64,000 nucleotides of DNA from Owenia fusiformis. Taxonomy: Eukaryota; Annelida; Polychaeta; Sabellida; Oweniidae. Below, one piece after another: positions 1 through 12,719 of this stretch (position 1 is its first letter; the number at the start of each line of letters is the position of its first letter). The stretch is taken from the NCBI GenBank assembly GCA_903813345.2, contig CAIIXF020000006.1, positions 2,542,001 to 2,606,000 on the forward strand. Reading direction: 5' to 3'. Position numbers and translations under genes: made by a program. Below the pieces are notes generated by a model. That model was given only the letters and a program-made list of their open reading frames with translations. It was not told the origin of the DNA and searched no databases.

Positions 1-559
1 TGCTGATATTATACTTTTTAATGTTTCACAGTGTTATTTTCCATCCATATTAATATTGCTGGATATAAGGTTGTCTATATCAATATTTTTTTTCTCTTCA
101 ACTAAATAAAATGCAACTCTCATATTTTCACACTTTCTCTAACATAGAGTAATTCAAAGTCATGAATAATTTCAGTTCACAATTTTGTTTAGTTTGCAAA
201 ATATGCTTATTAAACATAGTGACCCCTTAAAAATAGGTGGCGCTAGGGTAACAAATCAAGCATATCTCATTAATTATGTGATTTTATATAATGAAACATA
301 ATTGACATGTAGTTTAGGTTAAATATAGTTTATCTGAATTGGTTAAAGTTTTCAACTCTACCAACAGCCCTTTAAAAAAATTATTTTGTGGAATGGGCAT
401 ATTATACGGGGGCGCCCCCTATACAATGCTGTAAAAAAGTTTGCCCGCCAGTGCCAGACCGGCACAGTTCTGATTTTGAAAGAAAATAACCTATAGATAA
501 AAAAATACAAAGATATAGCATACATCCTGGAGGGCAACCAAAAGTTTCAATATGCCATT
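1..559. other. No gene recognised
   Basis: AT-rich, no convincing ORF, no exon signals I would trust. Confidence 0.5.
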
Positions 560-850
560 ATTCCGCTGGACTATTGCCCCGAACTCACCATTTCCCATTG
601 GTTTACATGGGAATGACGATTTTCGATTTTCAAAAATTCATCAAAATCATCAATTTTCGACCTATTGTAATTGAGGAAGAAAAGGAGAAAATCTGGAGGT
701 ATTGAAAATAAAGTCAAATTACGTTTCCATCAAAAGTATAAGTATTTTCACCACCGGTTAAGTAAATAAAAATTCAAGGTAAAGAGGCTTTAACACGTAG
801 TTCAATGAGGGAGCAAAGGTTGCCAAACTTATGGGGGGGAGTGTGCAATG
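560..850 (+). repeat. Dispersed repeat, family 1, copy 1
   Basis: About 290 bp closely similar to 24400-24660 (same strand) and to the reverse complement of 23788-24055. Shared landmarks: CATGGGAATGACGATTTTC, CACGTAGTTCAATGAGG and GTTGCCAAACTTATGG. The other two copies form an inverted pair, so this is likely one arm of a TIR element. Confidence 0.6.
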
Positions 851-1616
851 TAAGTTGTATATTACATAGTACTTTGGGATTTGATGGGAGTTAGACATCT
901 TGGTCCTTTTGTTTCCGAAAACCCTCGTCTGAGCAGAAACATTCGATGTAAGAGTCTCCGAATATGTATCAATAGGGAGCCCCGTGGAGGTTTCCGGGTG
1001 AAAATATAATATAGCGCTGTAAGTTAAAGCTGAGCTTGATCGATCTGTGTTCGTGCAGCTAAGTTAATTAAAAGGAATCAAATGTTTACCAAACCCGACT
1101 CAGAGTGATTTAGAAGGTATTTTACAATAGAGGAGATTACTTCTTCAATCTAAAGCAGGAGAGCGCATTTTCTGACATGGAATTTCTTCATAATATGGAG
1201 TAAACGTACCTTCTTTAGTTCGTGATAATCATTCTTAGTGTTTTTTTTGTACAAAAATTCGATGAGACTACACGCTACTTCGAACTTTATTGGCCTTCAT
1301 TATGACTTGATAATAATTGGGCAAATAACTCTGCGGAACTGGAAAGAACTATAGTTTTCACTTGGGAAAAGAGACCGAATATATACAAGTATAAAAAAGG
1401 TAGGTGTTTTGTAAAGATAATAATACATACATGTAACAACAAATATACCGGTAGAACACCTTTAACAAATTGAATCTAGAAGATCATCTATAAATTTATT
1501 ATTTTCTTTTTTTCCTCAAGTGATTGAAATTTTCCGAATGGATACATATACCATATAACATAGTACTATTCCAGTTAAGTTCAAACTCTTTAAACACCAT
1601 TGAGTCAATATACTCA
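851..1616. other. No gene recognised
   Basis: AT-rich unassigned sequence before the large foldback. Confidence 0.5.
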
Positions 1617-4600
1617 TATAGACAGGTTCCAATTTCAGAATATCTCAAGGGATAGGGTTTTTGAGGCATTTTTTAGAAAAAGCAACAGACCTATTTTTTC
1701 TGGATCAGTTTTTCATGCTGATAAAGATATTAAAAGATGACAGCTCAACGGGGTGGTCACGACACTGAATTTTAGCGTTTTTACCCCCCTGTGAAATTAT
1801 TTTAGGGGGTAAGTTTTAAGTTCTACAGCATACATTGTTAGTACAGAGATGAATACTACCCTAAAGTTATAGATTGATATCTTTGTTGGTTTCGGAAAAA
1901 TACAATTAATTAGAAAAAAATATGCAATTTTTGTCATTTTTTCTTGCTTATTTATATTTGTAGCTTCAAGCAAAATATGATAACTTAAACAGCTCAAAGT
2001 AGTATTCTAACAACATTCCCAAGCTATGTGTGATATTGTAATACATCTATTATAGTGATGAAGTACTATTTTGTAATTTTAATATGACTTTATAGTGCCC
2101 TACCCCTGGTAAATAGAAGAAAGTTGGTGTGGTTTTCTTCTGGTTTTAACATTTTATTGTCTTCTTAGTTGAAGATACAATCAATTCTGTCAGTTAACCA
2201 TGAGTAGCTTTACAATGGTTAACTATTCCCATGAATAGAGGGTTGGGACCTCAAAAATACCAGAACTGTTAAGTGGCATCCTTGGGTAACCCTCTTCAGA
2301 GCATTTTCCTTATATAATCCGATAAAATCTGCAGGGACACTATAATAAACCTATATATCTAAGATACTAATGAAGATACTGAATTCAAATTTTCAGGATT
2401 TGGTCCTGGTATGATAGGTAATCTGTATGACAAAAATGACAAAAAGAAAAAACTCTGTTGCCATAGTAACAAGAATACGACACTATTTGTTTCCTAAGAA
2501 ATGTGTTTTAAGGGGTTTTGTCATTCTCTTCATATTTTTAATTCTAAATATGTCTACAATGTGGGATGATTAAAATTATGGTAAAGTAATCTTTTCTATT
2601 GTTCTATTGTTCTCTAAAACAGAAGTTGCTATGGCGACACATAGATCATAGAAAAAATCCTGGGATGATCGCCCTATTTGTCAGGAAATTAAAATGGAAA
2701 CTGAAAAATGAGTTTCTTCCTACTGAATAGCAATTTGGTAGACCAAGGCTGACACGCACAGGAGAAAACATCTATCAGTTCTATGTCATTTTGTTGTTAT
2801 TTTTTTATTTATCGTGCTCTGGGACTTATAACACCTAATGCCGAATCCTTTCCAACTGCAAATGAAGCCAAGATTTTAATAATGAACATTCATATATCTC
2901 AACAAATATGGCATACGATTTGGACAATGATGATGAAACTCTGAGGGAAAATTAGACGAAACATTAATGTGAGTGGTCCAAAAATAACACTCACATGTTT
3001 TGAAAAAGTTATGCTCTCGGGTGAATCAGTGCTCATTTAAGGATAGTCTGAATCAGGTGAATTTTTTAACCTAATTGTACCCCTCCCCAAAACCCCCAAA
3101 TTTTGACAATTGTCGAAAAGTGGCAAACAACAATTAAACAAACATCATTAAAATTAAATATGGCTATTTCGCTTCTATGTCATAAAGATATGGTACGATC
3201 TCAGGTCAATCAATAAATTTCACAAGTGACACTCTATCTTATGAAGAAAATATTATCGTATTTGAAGACATGTCAAAAATTTGGTGGAAATAATTTTGTC
3301 ACTCCTGATTTGACCTGGAAAGGTTCAGGTAAGTTATCACAAACAATTTCAGACAGTTATATCTTTGATTATGACTATTTTCTGACCATGAAGTCAGGGT
3401 ATACAGGGATAATAAAGTCAATCGGACTCGGAGATATTTCACTAGCAATCAACCCATCAATATATTTTTTCAAAGTTGTTGACCTCATTTTCACCAAAAA
3501 TGCTATCATTTTATTAATGTTTAATGCATTACTTTTCTTTATTTTAATGTATCAAATAGCTCTTGAAAAGAAAACTGAATTCCCCTAAGATTAGTGTTCC
3601 CCATGTTATTTCCCCTTTGAAATAATTCATGCTATCCATTGGTTTCAGTTCATTTTGGTCATCCAAATTCAGTGTCCTTAAAGTCCCAGGAGCAATCCAC
3701 TTTTCCTCTTAGGAAATAGAACATGTCTCAAAGCATATTCTAATTATGCATTCAACAATATAATTAAAGGTTGCATCTTTGGTGAAAATTAGGTCACCAT
3801 TTTTAGTAAAAAGTATGTTGATTGGGCCATTCCCTTTAATATCACTTAGGTCTGATTAATCATTATATTTACTTTTCTTTTAAGATAATGAATAGATCTA
3901 AAAGATATACCCATGTTCATGGTCAGAAAATATTCATAATTCAAGTTAGAATTGTCTGAAGTTGTTTGCGATAACCTACATGCTCCTTTATAACATTATT
4001 ATGTAAATACAGTAGAACCTGTGTAAGTGGAACACTCCATTCTGCCACAAAGCGTTCCACTTAGAAGGTGTTCCACTTACGGAGGCTTTGGGTTCGCAGG
4101 GAACATACAAGATCAAATATAGGATTTATATGTATCATTGGAAATATGATTCTCCCTTCATTACAGGGCAGGTATATACCATTAATAATCCATTTATTTT
4201 ACTCAAAAAGGTATCTGACATTCTTAATCCTCCTCATTCTGCCAAAAATGTTTTCTGACATTCTTAATCCTCCTAATTGTGCCAGTCTCAGGTACAAGGA
4301 TTAGGCAATTAAGTTTTAAAGACTTGTTCCTACTGCTAATAATTCAATTGTTTTTAAATGACATTTTTAATCTTACTTATTAAGTTTGAAACAAACAGCA
4401 AGGGATATTAATTAGTGGTAGCATCACGTGTCCAGTTCTACAGGAGGTTAATCCAATTTTCTGAATGAAAATCTTATGAAATCCTAATTTGCTGATTATC
4501 AAATTAATTGTTGGTTGCATCACATGTTGACCTCTACAGGAGGTTAATCCATTAAAATCCTAATTTGCCAATTATCACAGTATTACTTGTTTTCATACCC

Positions 4601-5680
4601 AGATATCATTGAGGGAGATTAATTCTGTTTACAAATATCAATATTGAAATCTATGGAAATTGACTGTTCCACTTAGCAGGTTAATTTTTCAATATGGGGT
4701 GTTCACTGTTCAAGTTTGGAGGTGTTCCACTTACAGAGGTTCAATTAACATTAAGTCAATGGGTTTTTAAAACGGGACTTTGAAAAGGCGTTCCACTTGG
4801 GAGGTGTTCCACTTACAGAGGTGTTCCACTTAGCAGGTTCTACTTTACATTACTTGTGCATGATGACCACCATAGTCTAGTTGCTCAAATGAGATCAATT
4901 GATGATTATAATGTTTAGACTTTATGTCAATGTCAACCTCTCTAGTATGTGATTACACTAGATTTCATTATGATACTGCATGTACTTAATTGAAAACTTA
5001 CATATAAAATATCTTAAGTCCTATATTCTAGTAATAAATGAATTAGGATGTCACCTAACATTTGATGATGGTATGAATTTATTGATTTGGTGTCTATCAA
5101 TACATGTTTCTAACTTAATGCTGCAAAATGATAAAATTCACCACATTCACTTTCTTCAATTTTCCAGGGGTAGGGCACTATAAAGTCATATTAAAATTAC
5201 AAAATAGTACTTCATAACTAAAATAGATGTATTACAATACCACACATAGCTTGGAAATGTTTTTAAAATACTACTTTGAGCTGTTAAAGCTCTCATATTG
5301 TGCTTGAAGCTACAAATATAAAATTGGCAAGACAAAAATTGCGTATCTTTTTCCTGTTTTTTATATTTTTCTGAGACCAATAGGGGTATCAACCCATAAC
5401 TTTAGGATAGTATTCATATTTGTACTAGCAATGTATGGTGTACAACTCAGAACAATAGCTCATATATCCTTTGAGTTATGAACTAGTTTCATAGTACCCC
5501 CTAGAATATTTTTCTAGGGGGGTAAAAATGCCAAAATTTAGTGTCGTGACCACCCCGTTGAGCTGTCATCTTTTAATATCTTTATCAGCATGAAAAACTG
5601 ATCTAGTAAAAATAGGTCTGTTGCTTTTTCTAAAAAATGCCTCAAAAACTTGAATTATTTGAATTGGAACCTGTCTAATA
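1617..5680. mobile_element. 4-kb foldback element with ~490-bp terminal inverted repeats
   Basis: 1617-2112 is matched by the reverse complement of 5163-5680. Landmarks are GACAGGTTCCAATT at the outer left end and AATTGGAACCTGTC at the outer right end, AGCTCAACGGGGTGGTCACG against CGTGACCACCCCGTTGAGCT, and CCCTACCCCTGG against CCAGGGGTAGGG at the inner ends. Inner segments 3340-3520 and 3775-3985 are also inverted copies (CTGACCATGAA shared), so the whole unit is a diverged palindrome centred near 3650. The right arm holds a separate insertion at 4010-4845. The longest ORF, 3226-3588, has hydrophobic stretches but resembles nothing I know. No transposase seen. Confidence 0.6.
4010..4845. mobile_element. 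836-bp non-autonomous TIR element with TA duplication
   Basis: Left end CAGTAGAACCTGTGTAAGTG and the reverse complement of the right end (AAGTAGAACCTGCTAAGTGG) match, flanked by TA on both sides (4008-4009, 4846-4847). The motif GTTCCACTTA recurs inside both ends. The TA target and CAGTAGAACCT end recall pogo/Tigger elements; no transposase remains. An internal ~105-bp direct repeat (GGTTAATCCA..., 4422-4575) is present. Confidence 0.6.
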
Positions 5681-6230
5681 TAGCTTTAGGAACTTTAGGG
5701 ATTTTCACCATCGAGTGCATATTCATATAAATGTTCTAATTCAAAATATTCGTCCTGCCGTGAAATCAATATATCAACATGGCTCGGAATCTGGCAGTTG
5801 CTACACATAGATATACAAACATGAAACATAATACCTACAAATCTTAAAATATAAAGAGGTACTAAAATTGTTCTGCTGTGTATTGACTGTGATTCTTATC
5901 AAATGAATCAGATAGATCAATATATACTTTACATACTTTTGCTAATATATAGAACGAAATTATTATATTTTATTTTCCCAACATATTGTTATGACTGGAT
6001 TTAGATAATTGTTAAATCTTCAATCAGAGAGGGCGATTTGCATTGGATTCTGGATTGTTTCTTTTTTATGTCGTTTCGGATGTATCCAAATGATACAAAG
6101 GCCTTTAATTTTTCTTCGATTAAACGGAATATGGTTGATCTTTAAGGTCTATTTTGTGATAAAAAATTGTATTAAAATGATAATACATTTAGTTAGGAAT
6201 GTTACATAAATCATGTTATAATGTCGCTCT
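5681..6230. other. No gene recognised
   Basis: AT-rich unassigned sequence. Confidence 0.5.
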
Positions 6231-7960
6231 AACACCCCAGTCACATTTGTCGTACGACGGCCGTACCGCAGATCAAATCAGTGAATTTCTGCGGCGAGCG
6301 TAGGAAAACTACGCTCGCCTTGCGGTCTCCGCACGTCTTATCAAGTTTTATACAGGCCGCAGAGTAGCCGTAGAAATTATAACTCGGAGTTATAATATTT
6401 GTTAATTTCTACTGTCCCCGTAGCAATCAACAGGCCGTTGCCAGACCGCAGAACGGTCTCACGGTGGACGCACGTCGGGTTACGTTGACTTGCGTCTGCC
6501 GTAGTGTTGTGATGCGTTATGTACCTTTGGAAACAGTTTTCTGGCAGTGGGTTTGCTGTCATATACAGGGTGGGCCAAAAAAATTTGCAACCTTTTTAGA
6601 AGGCAAAAAAAGTATCATAACATTATGGTATTGACATGAAATTTTTTTTACAGAAACTTAAGGATAGGCATATTTTACCATTTAAATACTTAAGCTAATA
6701 CTGACTTCAATTTTTTTGTCAGATGTTTGAATATTAATGGTAAATTGTTCATTTGTCCGAGATTTACCATTTTCCTAGAAAATCTGACTTTCTATGATTT
6801 TATGTGATCAACAATAACACATTCATTATGTTTACTAAATCTGCTACAATCTTTGATAACTGTTTCACCAATGTCTAGTACAGGTTTGTATCAGTATCTA
6901 GTCACTATGATAATATTGTTACACTGTATTAATTATTTATTGAACAAATGTTCTATGCATCCGCCTTTCACCTTCACAATCACATGGAGACGAGAACTGA
7001 ACTGGTCAATGGCGAGACTCAGCAGTTCTTGTGGTAGTCGTCTCCACTTATCCTGCAGAACTTCTTATAGTTGATCAATAATTTGTGGGGTAAAACCATT
7101 ATCTACAATACATTGCTCCAGGTGCCCCCATGTGTCATGGTCCCAGGGGTTGGCATCTGATGTATTGGGTGGCCATTCGACTCAGGACTAATCTTCTTCA
7201 AAAGGGACATCTTTCAAGAATGGGGGCTCTTTCAGCCCCAAGTGATTACATATTCCAGCAGGATAGCACTCCTGACCATAGGCCAAAAGTCACTATGGAA
7301 TATCTCGAGCAAAATACCCCTTGATTCATTAGTCCTGATGAATAGCCGCCACTTAACAAAGATTGCAGCAGATTTAGTGAACATAATAAATGTTCTATCG
7401 ATGATCACATAAAATTATAGAAAATCACATTTTCTAGGAAAATCGGTAAATCTCGGACACATGAACAATTTACCAGTAATATTCAAACATCTGACAAAAG
7501 AATTTGAGGTCAGTATAAGCTTAAGTATTTGAATGGTAAAATATGCCTATCCTTAAGTTTCTGTAAAAAAAATTTCATGTCAATACCATAATGTTATGTT
7601 ACTTTTTTTGCCTTCTAAAAAGGTTGCAAAATTTTTTGGCCCACCCTGTATTTGCTGTGAACACAAAGCAATAGGTATATATATTTGATGTAGGTCATTG
7701 ATACCAAAGCAACCTATATTACAAAAGATTAAGTTACTATTGGTCAATTTATCACTTAACACTTTTTATTTGATATTATATCCTAGCACTGTAAATAACA
7801 TTTATAAATTGTACTGATTTAAATCAAATAGAAATAGATATTAACTTTTATCAACAGATATTCAAAATTTCGCCGTGTGGCTGCCGTAGGAAATGTGATC
7901 GAAAAGTATCCGACCGCAGAAATTCTACGGCGAGCGTAGAAATGTTACTGACCACAGAAA
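6231..7960. mobile_element. GC-rich TIR-type element split by a mariner-like insertion
   Basis: 6231-6560 is abruptly GC-rich with internal inverted copies (CTGCGGCGAGCGTAG, CTACGCTCGCC) and an end CCAGTCACATTTGTCGTACG. Related sequence (GACCGCAGAAATTCTACGGC, 7911-7930) resumes at 7870-7960, after the mariner-like insertion and ~220 bp of AT-rich DNA. The right boundary is vague. Confidence 0.4.
6566..7648. mobile_element. Rearranged mariner/Tc1-like element with ~290-bp TIRs
   Basis: Ends CAGGGTGGGCCAAAAAA and the reverse complement match and are flanked by TA (6564-6565, 7649-7650). Similarity of the two arms extends about 290 bp inward. Inside, two transposase fragments point in opposite directions. 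On the plus strand 7184-7321 encodes YIFQQDSTPDHRPKVTMEYL, the block with the second catalytic Asp. On the minus strand 7184-6931 encodes EWPPNTSDANPWDHDTWGHL, the block with the third catalytic Asp, then WRRLPQELLSLAIDQFSSRL and VKVKGGCIEHLF, with one in-frame stop (TAA at 7069-7071). The element is dead and looks like a head-to-head recombinant. Confidence 0.75.
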
Positions 7961-9510
7961 TGATAGAGACTGCTGCTCCCAAATTGCCCCAAGTGATGAT
8001 TGGCATATGAATCAATATGACTTTGATACTTTGTTACTCGGAATTGAAGATCCTCGACAGCATGAACAAGATTGCCTCGGTCAATTCCCTGTCAATTATT
8101 TACTTCGAGGTGTGATATCTGTCTAGTAAAGGTCAAATAGAATCATCAATAATTCATTTAAAGCATTCGTCGTTCAAGCCAACTGATAGTGAATGTTCGG
8201 ACTCTTGTGCGCTACCGAGTCTCCAGAGCGAGTTTATAAACCGTTTGCCGTCAGAATGTTTTTAAATAAAGGAGAATCAGTTCCATTCTCGAATTACTCC
8301 AAAGCTGATCCGATAGTTGATGATCATGATATTTTAGCGCTGTCACATTTTATTATATTTGATTGGATTTTATCATACATATCTTTTTGGAGAAAGTACA
8401 TCTACCTTATTCTATATATCATTATAGTAACGATCAGTACATACGATAAAACAGGTGCTTCTTTTACCTCCCTTGGTTTTGTTATCAACGGCACACGTTG
8501 CTGTATTCGATAAGTCAATAGTGACACGATATTTCCAAAACAAGACAATGATGACAAATCAATTTGATCGAAAGATTACGAACAGTCAATGCCAGTTTTC
8601 AGTATGTGTGAGCTGTGGGGTAGGATGCATTGATTTATTGACACCCTTTGTTTAAAGATCATTCGATGTAGAATGATCATATATAACCAATAACATAATT
8701 GTGGAAGGCAAATATCAACGTGTAAATCCTGTTGTGCAATTAAACGGAACCAGAGGAAAATTCTTAATTATCTCACAATAGCAAAGCACTTTTAGAAATA
8801 TTAATCATTGAGCCAATGGTAACGACATCGAGTGACTTGTTAAGAACTGAACAAATATTAAGTATAATAGTGAGATTGATAGATTAGTTTTGTAAGTAAA
8901 GTGGCGTGAAATCCCATCTCGACAACAAATAACGAGATTGATCTCCAGTTTCTATTTCTTAACATGTCTTAATAATCTCTTGCGCATATTATGTATGAAG
9001 CGCCTGCTAGGTTTGATATAACCCGAAATAAGATACGTATAATCGGGTAATACCAGCTCTTTTCTTCATCTGAGTTCATGTAATTGCAAGTTTATCAGAT
9101 ATCAGTGTATCATCACATTGAGATTCTAGTTAGGGGCGTTGCCAGGTAAACATAACAGGTTAAAATAGATTAGGCAAAAACTGGGTTAAAGGCAATTTAC
9201 CACTCTCATAGACTTATGGTTCCATTTGAAAGTCTGACTATGCCTATGAGTTTATAAATATGCAATAATCACCTATCCATGGTCATTGATCGGTTGATTG
9301 ACTCAACTTCAAGGAGGTACATGCATTTCCGTTCAGTGCATTCGATATTCAATAGAAGTCTAACAAAAATGTTTTGACGAAATGAAAGCTTGCTCGAACC
9401 AAGTTTTTGAACTGATTATGATTGATCATCGTATGTGTGATGTATGATAAAACGTATGAAAATGTTAATGATACTATGATTTTAAAGACATGAAACGGTT
9501 ATTTGATTAA
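7961..9510. other. No gene recognised
   Basis: Unassigned. A 106-codon plus-strand ORF at 8193-8513 has a hydrophobic centre but no recognisable domain or splice support. Confidence 0.4.
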
Positions 9511-9669
9511 GGAATAAATAATGATAGGCCATTCAATATGGTGAAATTCAGCACGAGTTGGACAGAATGTTGTACAAAGCACGAACCGAAGGTGAGTGCA
9601 TTTGTACTAACATTCTGTCCAACGAGTGCTGAATTTCACCATATTGAATGGCCTATCATTATTTATTCC
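9511..9669. repeat. 159-bp near-perfect hairpin
   Basis: The left arm from GGAATAAATAATGATAGGCC is repeated as the reverse complement ending at 9669. Arms of about 70-75 bp differ at only a few bases (GAG against TCG near the middle) and enclose a short loop. Probably a miniature foldback transposon. Confidence 0.75.
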
Positions 9670-10053
9670 GATTCAAACATAAAAATTAGTAAAAGCCGTG
9701 TCTGTGGAACGGGCATGAAGGAAGAATACGCATGCTGTCAAGATTCTGAAGTCGGCCGGAAAAAGTTTAGAATTTGTTTGGGCTGTTCTATTTTACTCCC
9801 CGTTTTAGATTTTTAGACTGCAAACTTGAAGTCAGCCATAGTTAAATAGATACAGTAGTTACGGAGGGAGTAAAAAAGAACAGCTATCCCCGGACAGAGC
9901 CCCAGATGTGCAGCTGAGATGTGACGTCACTCAAAACAATGCAAATTGTAGATTGAATAGAGCATGGTCGTGCATCTATGGAGAATTAGAGAACGTTCTA
10001 TATTGGCTAGGCTGCATTCTGATTGGTTGAGAAATTCGAATAGAGCACGGTCA

Positions 10054-10260
10054 TGTTTGAATTGATAACATTGAATACGTGGTCTACGTTGTTGAATACG
10101 TCGTCGACGTTGTTGGTAATATGATCAAACGGTGTTGAATACGTGGTCAACGTTGTTGATAATTTGGTCAAACGATGTTGAAAACGTGGTCGACGTTGTT
10201 GATAACGTGTCAAACAGTGTTGAAAACGTGGTCGACGTTGTTGATAACGTGGTCAAACAA
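10054..10260. repeat. Minisatellite, ~43-bp unit, about 4 copies
   Basis: Degenerate tandem copies of GTTGAAAACGTGGTCGACGT plus TGTTGATAACGTGGTCAAAC. Both strands stay open through it, giving spurious ORFs. Confidence 0.65.
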
Positions 10261-10276
10261 AGGTGTACATATATAA

Positions 10277-11151
10277 TGACGTGTCGCAAAAAGGTGGCGC
10301 ATTTGTTTTTTAAAGGTATCGCGTGAATGTAACTTTGATTCCCCGGATTATAAAATAATATTCTAATTAAAGTTATATATCATTTTAAAGCTGTTTCGAT
10401 GAAGATTTTAGATCAACTACACTCCGTTCACATTTTTTTGCGCGTTCTTTTTTAAAAAAGAGTTTTTTACCAAAACATCTGGCAAATATCCCATGTTGAC
10501 ACGTTATTTTGAATTATTTTTCGTCTTTAAACGCTCATAACTCAAACAATATATGACTATTATACTTATTTTTCGTCTTGATAAAGGTAGATGGAATTTT
10601 TATTTCAAAGGATGAATTTTAGTAAGCGTCCCATATTGTGACGTCATAGAGTCTGGAAAATAGAATCTGTTGACAGCGACCTTTTTTGCTCATTTTTGGT
10701 ACCTTCAACTTTTCAGGTGTACATTAAAGGTGCAACAAGTAGTGCAGAGGGGCCATTCAACGATCATGGACCAGTGTCAAATATATTAAAGTTTGGATAT
10801 TTCATCAAGACTAACATCTTTTTTTATTTTCTACAAAGAAACCCCCTAGATAATCATTATTTCAGCTTATATTCCTCTTGAAACATGGTGGATCTTAAAA
10901 ATATAAAAAAGGACGTCCCCTTTTTGAAGCTTTTAACTGGATTTACACTTTTTAATGCCGAAATTGATAGTTTATCCATACTTTTTAAGAAAATAGGTAT
11001 GTCGAAGAAGATGTTAAGCCAACAGTTTATTAATAAATAGTTGATTTTGTTCACAAAAGTATGCAATAAGGCTTGTAGAGAGAAAATTTAATTTTTTTTC
11101 TGAGCTATCAAGGCAACTGTTGACTTAACATCTTCTTTTTGCGACACGTCA
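10277..11151. mobile_element. Possible 875-bp TIR element
   Basis: TGACGTGTCGCAAAAAG at the left is mirrored by CTTTTTGCGACACGTCA at the right (17 bp, perfect). GAAGATGTTAAG (11008) and CTTAACATCTTC (11124) are inner inverted copies. No coding capacity recognised. Confidence 0.45.
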
Positions 11152-11964
11152 ATATATATTTATAACATGCAAAATATCAAACGTAGATAACCGAGTTAAC
11201 AAGCAACACGTACTTCCATTTACATTTTGAACAATGGCAGCCTATTTATAAAATGCTTGAGAGGGTTTTAGTAATCCAATGGATAGTGCATGCCAATTCC
11301 CGGAGCCAATTGCAATGAAATAGTGCAGGCTGTATATATAAATACCAAATTCTCATTATTTTGTATTGGGATGGGAAACAAATTGAAATGCTGATAAGTT
11401 GAAATTGTATTATCCACATACTTCAAGCTATTACAACATATCAAGTTATTATGATTAATATATTCATCGTAGTGTGGATGATACATAATATTATTATCCG
11501 TCTAACACACCAACTAGGAAATGAATGTAAGGGGATGACTTGTAATTGGGTAATTTGTTTGATAATTTGCGAGATGACTTGATCATCATACTCCGGAAGA
11601 CGTTATACGTTATTGAATGATAATGAAGTGCAATACAGGATATATTCTGATGGAAAAATCAGATCCAGTGGGAGTGACAAAATTGCAAGCAACATGTATA
11701 GTTGTCAGTTGACCTACTAATATATTCCTTACAACATTTGCAACCTCAAATATAATATCTCCAAAAATATCCATGATATGTTATAGGTTGGTAAAGTTAT
11801 TAAGGATTCAAAGTGCCAACATGGGGGAAAATTGTTTAAATCCTCCGAAACAATAAAAATAGTAACTATAGAATATTAAAATTTATCCCATACTTGGACG
11901 TGTTTCAGGTACATAAAGCCGGTTTGTAAAAACTTGTATTTTCATCAGCGGGCAGATTATAGGA
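11152..11964. other. No gene recognised
   Basis: AT-rich unassigned sequence. Confidence 0.5.
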
Positions 11965-12537
11965 ATATCCTATGGCTTTGAAAAAATATCACTTATATCC
12001 ATGAATTGATATTGATATCTTTGCGAGTGAGCGCAGCGAGTGAGTGAAGATACTGATATCCATGAGTGGATATAAGTGATATTTTTGAAAAACCATAGGA
12101 TTGTCCGTTTATCCCATGGGGAATTATTATCCAGAGAACATTGAATAGTCAGATAAATTTCAACATGATTTATTTATTTCAACATTTTGATTGCAATAAT
12201 TCAACAAACGTCATAAACATGACGTAACAGGGTGGTTTGTATTTAATGTAAACGCCGTAAAAACTAGATCCAAATAAATAAAAAACATATAAAGAATCGT
12301 TTTGCTGAATTAATAATAAAAGATTGAAAAAATCAAAACCATCGAATATCACTTTTGAAACCATCGAATATCACTTTTAGAACCATCGAATATCACCTTT
12401 CAAAAAGTGATATTCGATGGTTTCAAAAGTGATATTCGATGGTTTGGGAATTGTTTGCTAAAATATGATATCTTCATCCACGTATCAATTATATCTTCAC
12501 GTGATATTCGATCTATATCCTTGTAACCATGGGATAA
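11965..12537. repeat. Nested foldback cluster
   Basis: 11965-12107 is a hairpin (CCTATGG...ATATCACTTATATCC mirrored by GGATATAAGTGATAT...CCATAGG, with GAGTGAGCGCAGCGAGTGAG near the centre). TTTATCCCATGG at 12108-12119 pairs with CCATGGGATAAA at 12526-12537. Between them, 12340-12447 holds three copies of ACCATCGAATATCAC followed by two in the opposite sense. Confidence 0.6.
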
Positions 12538-12650
12538 ATAGCTTTACGTCCCGCTCCGAGCGGGCAGATATAGTATATCTGCCCGCTACGTCATAATCGC
12601 CGTTCGCATATTTGTTCATAATTTGTAACGTTCGCGTAATGACTGTAAAC
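12538..12650. repeat. Short palindrome in GC-rich DNA
   Basis: GCGGGCAGATATAGTATATCTGCCCGC (12558-12584) is nearly perfectly self-complementary; similar GGGCAGATATA sequence recurs at 13450-13480. Confidence 0.5.
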
Positions 12651-12719
12651 GACAATGGAGAAAACACAGACAATCGGGATCTGTTTGATGGTTTGAAAAA
12701 GGGAAGGAGCATCCACTTA

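Noticed and set aside
3226-3588. 120-codon ORF with hydrophobic segments
   Set aside because: It lies in the arm of the large foldback, and its mirror copy at 3775-3985 is not preserved as coding.
8193-8513. 106-codon ORF with a hydrophobic centre
   Set aside because: No homology recognised, AT-rich hydrophobic codons expected by chance, no splice or promoter support.
10007-10326. ORFs on both strands with NVVDVVDNV-type repeats
   Set aside because: They are products of the ~43-bp minisatellite, open by composition.
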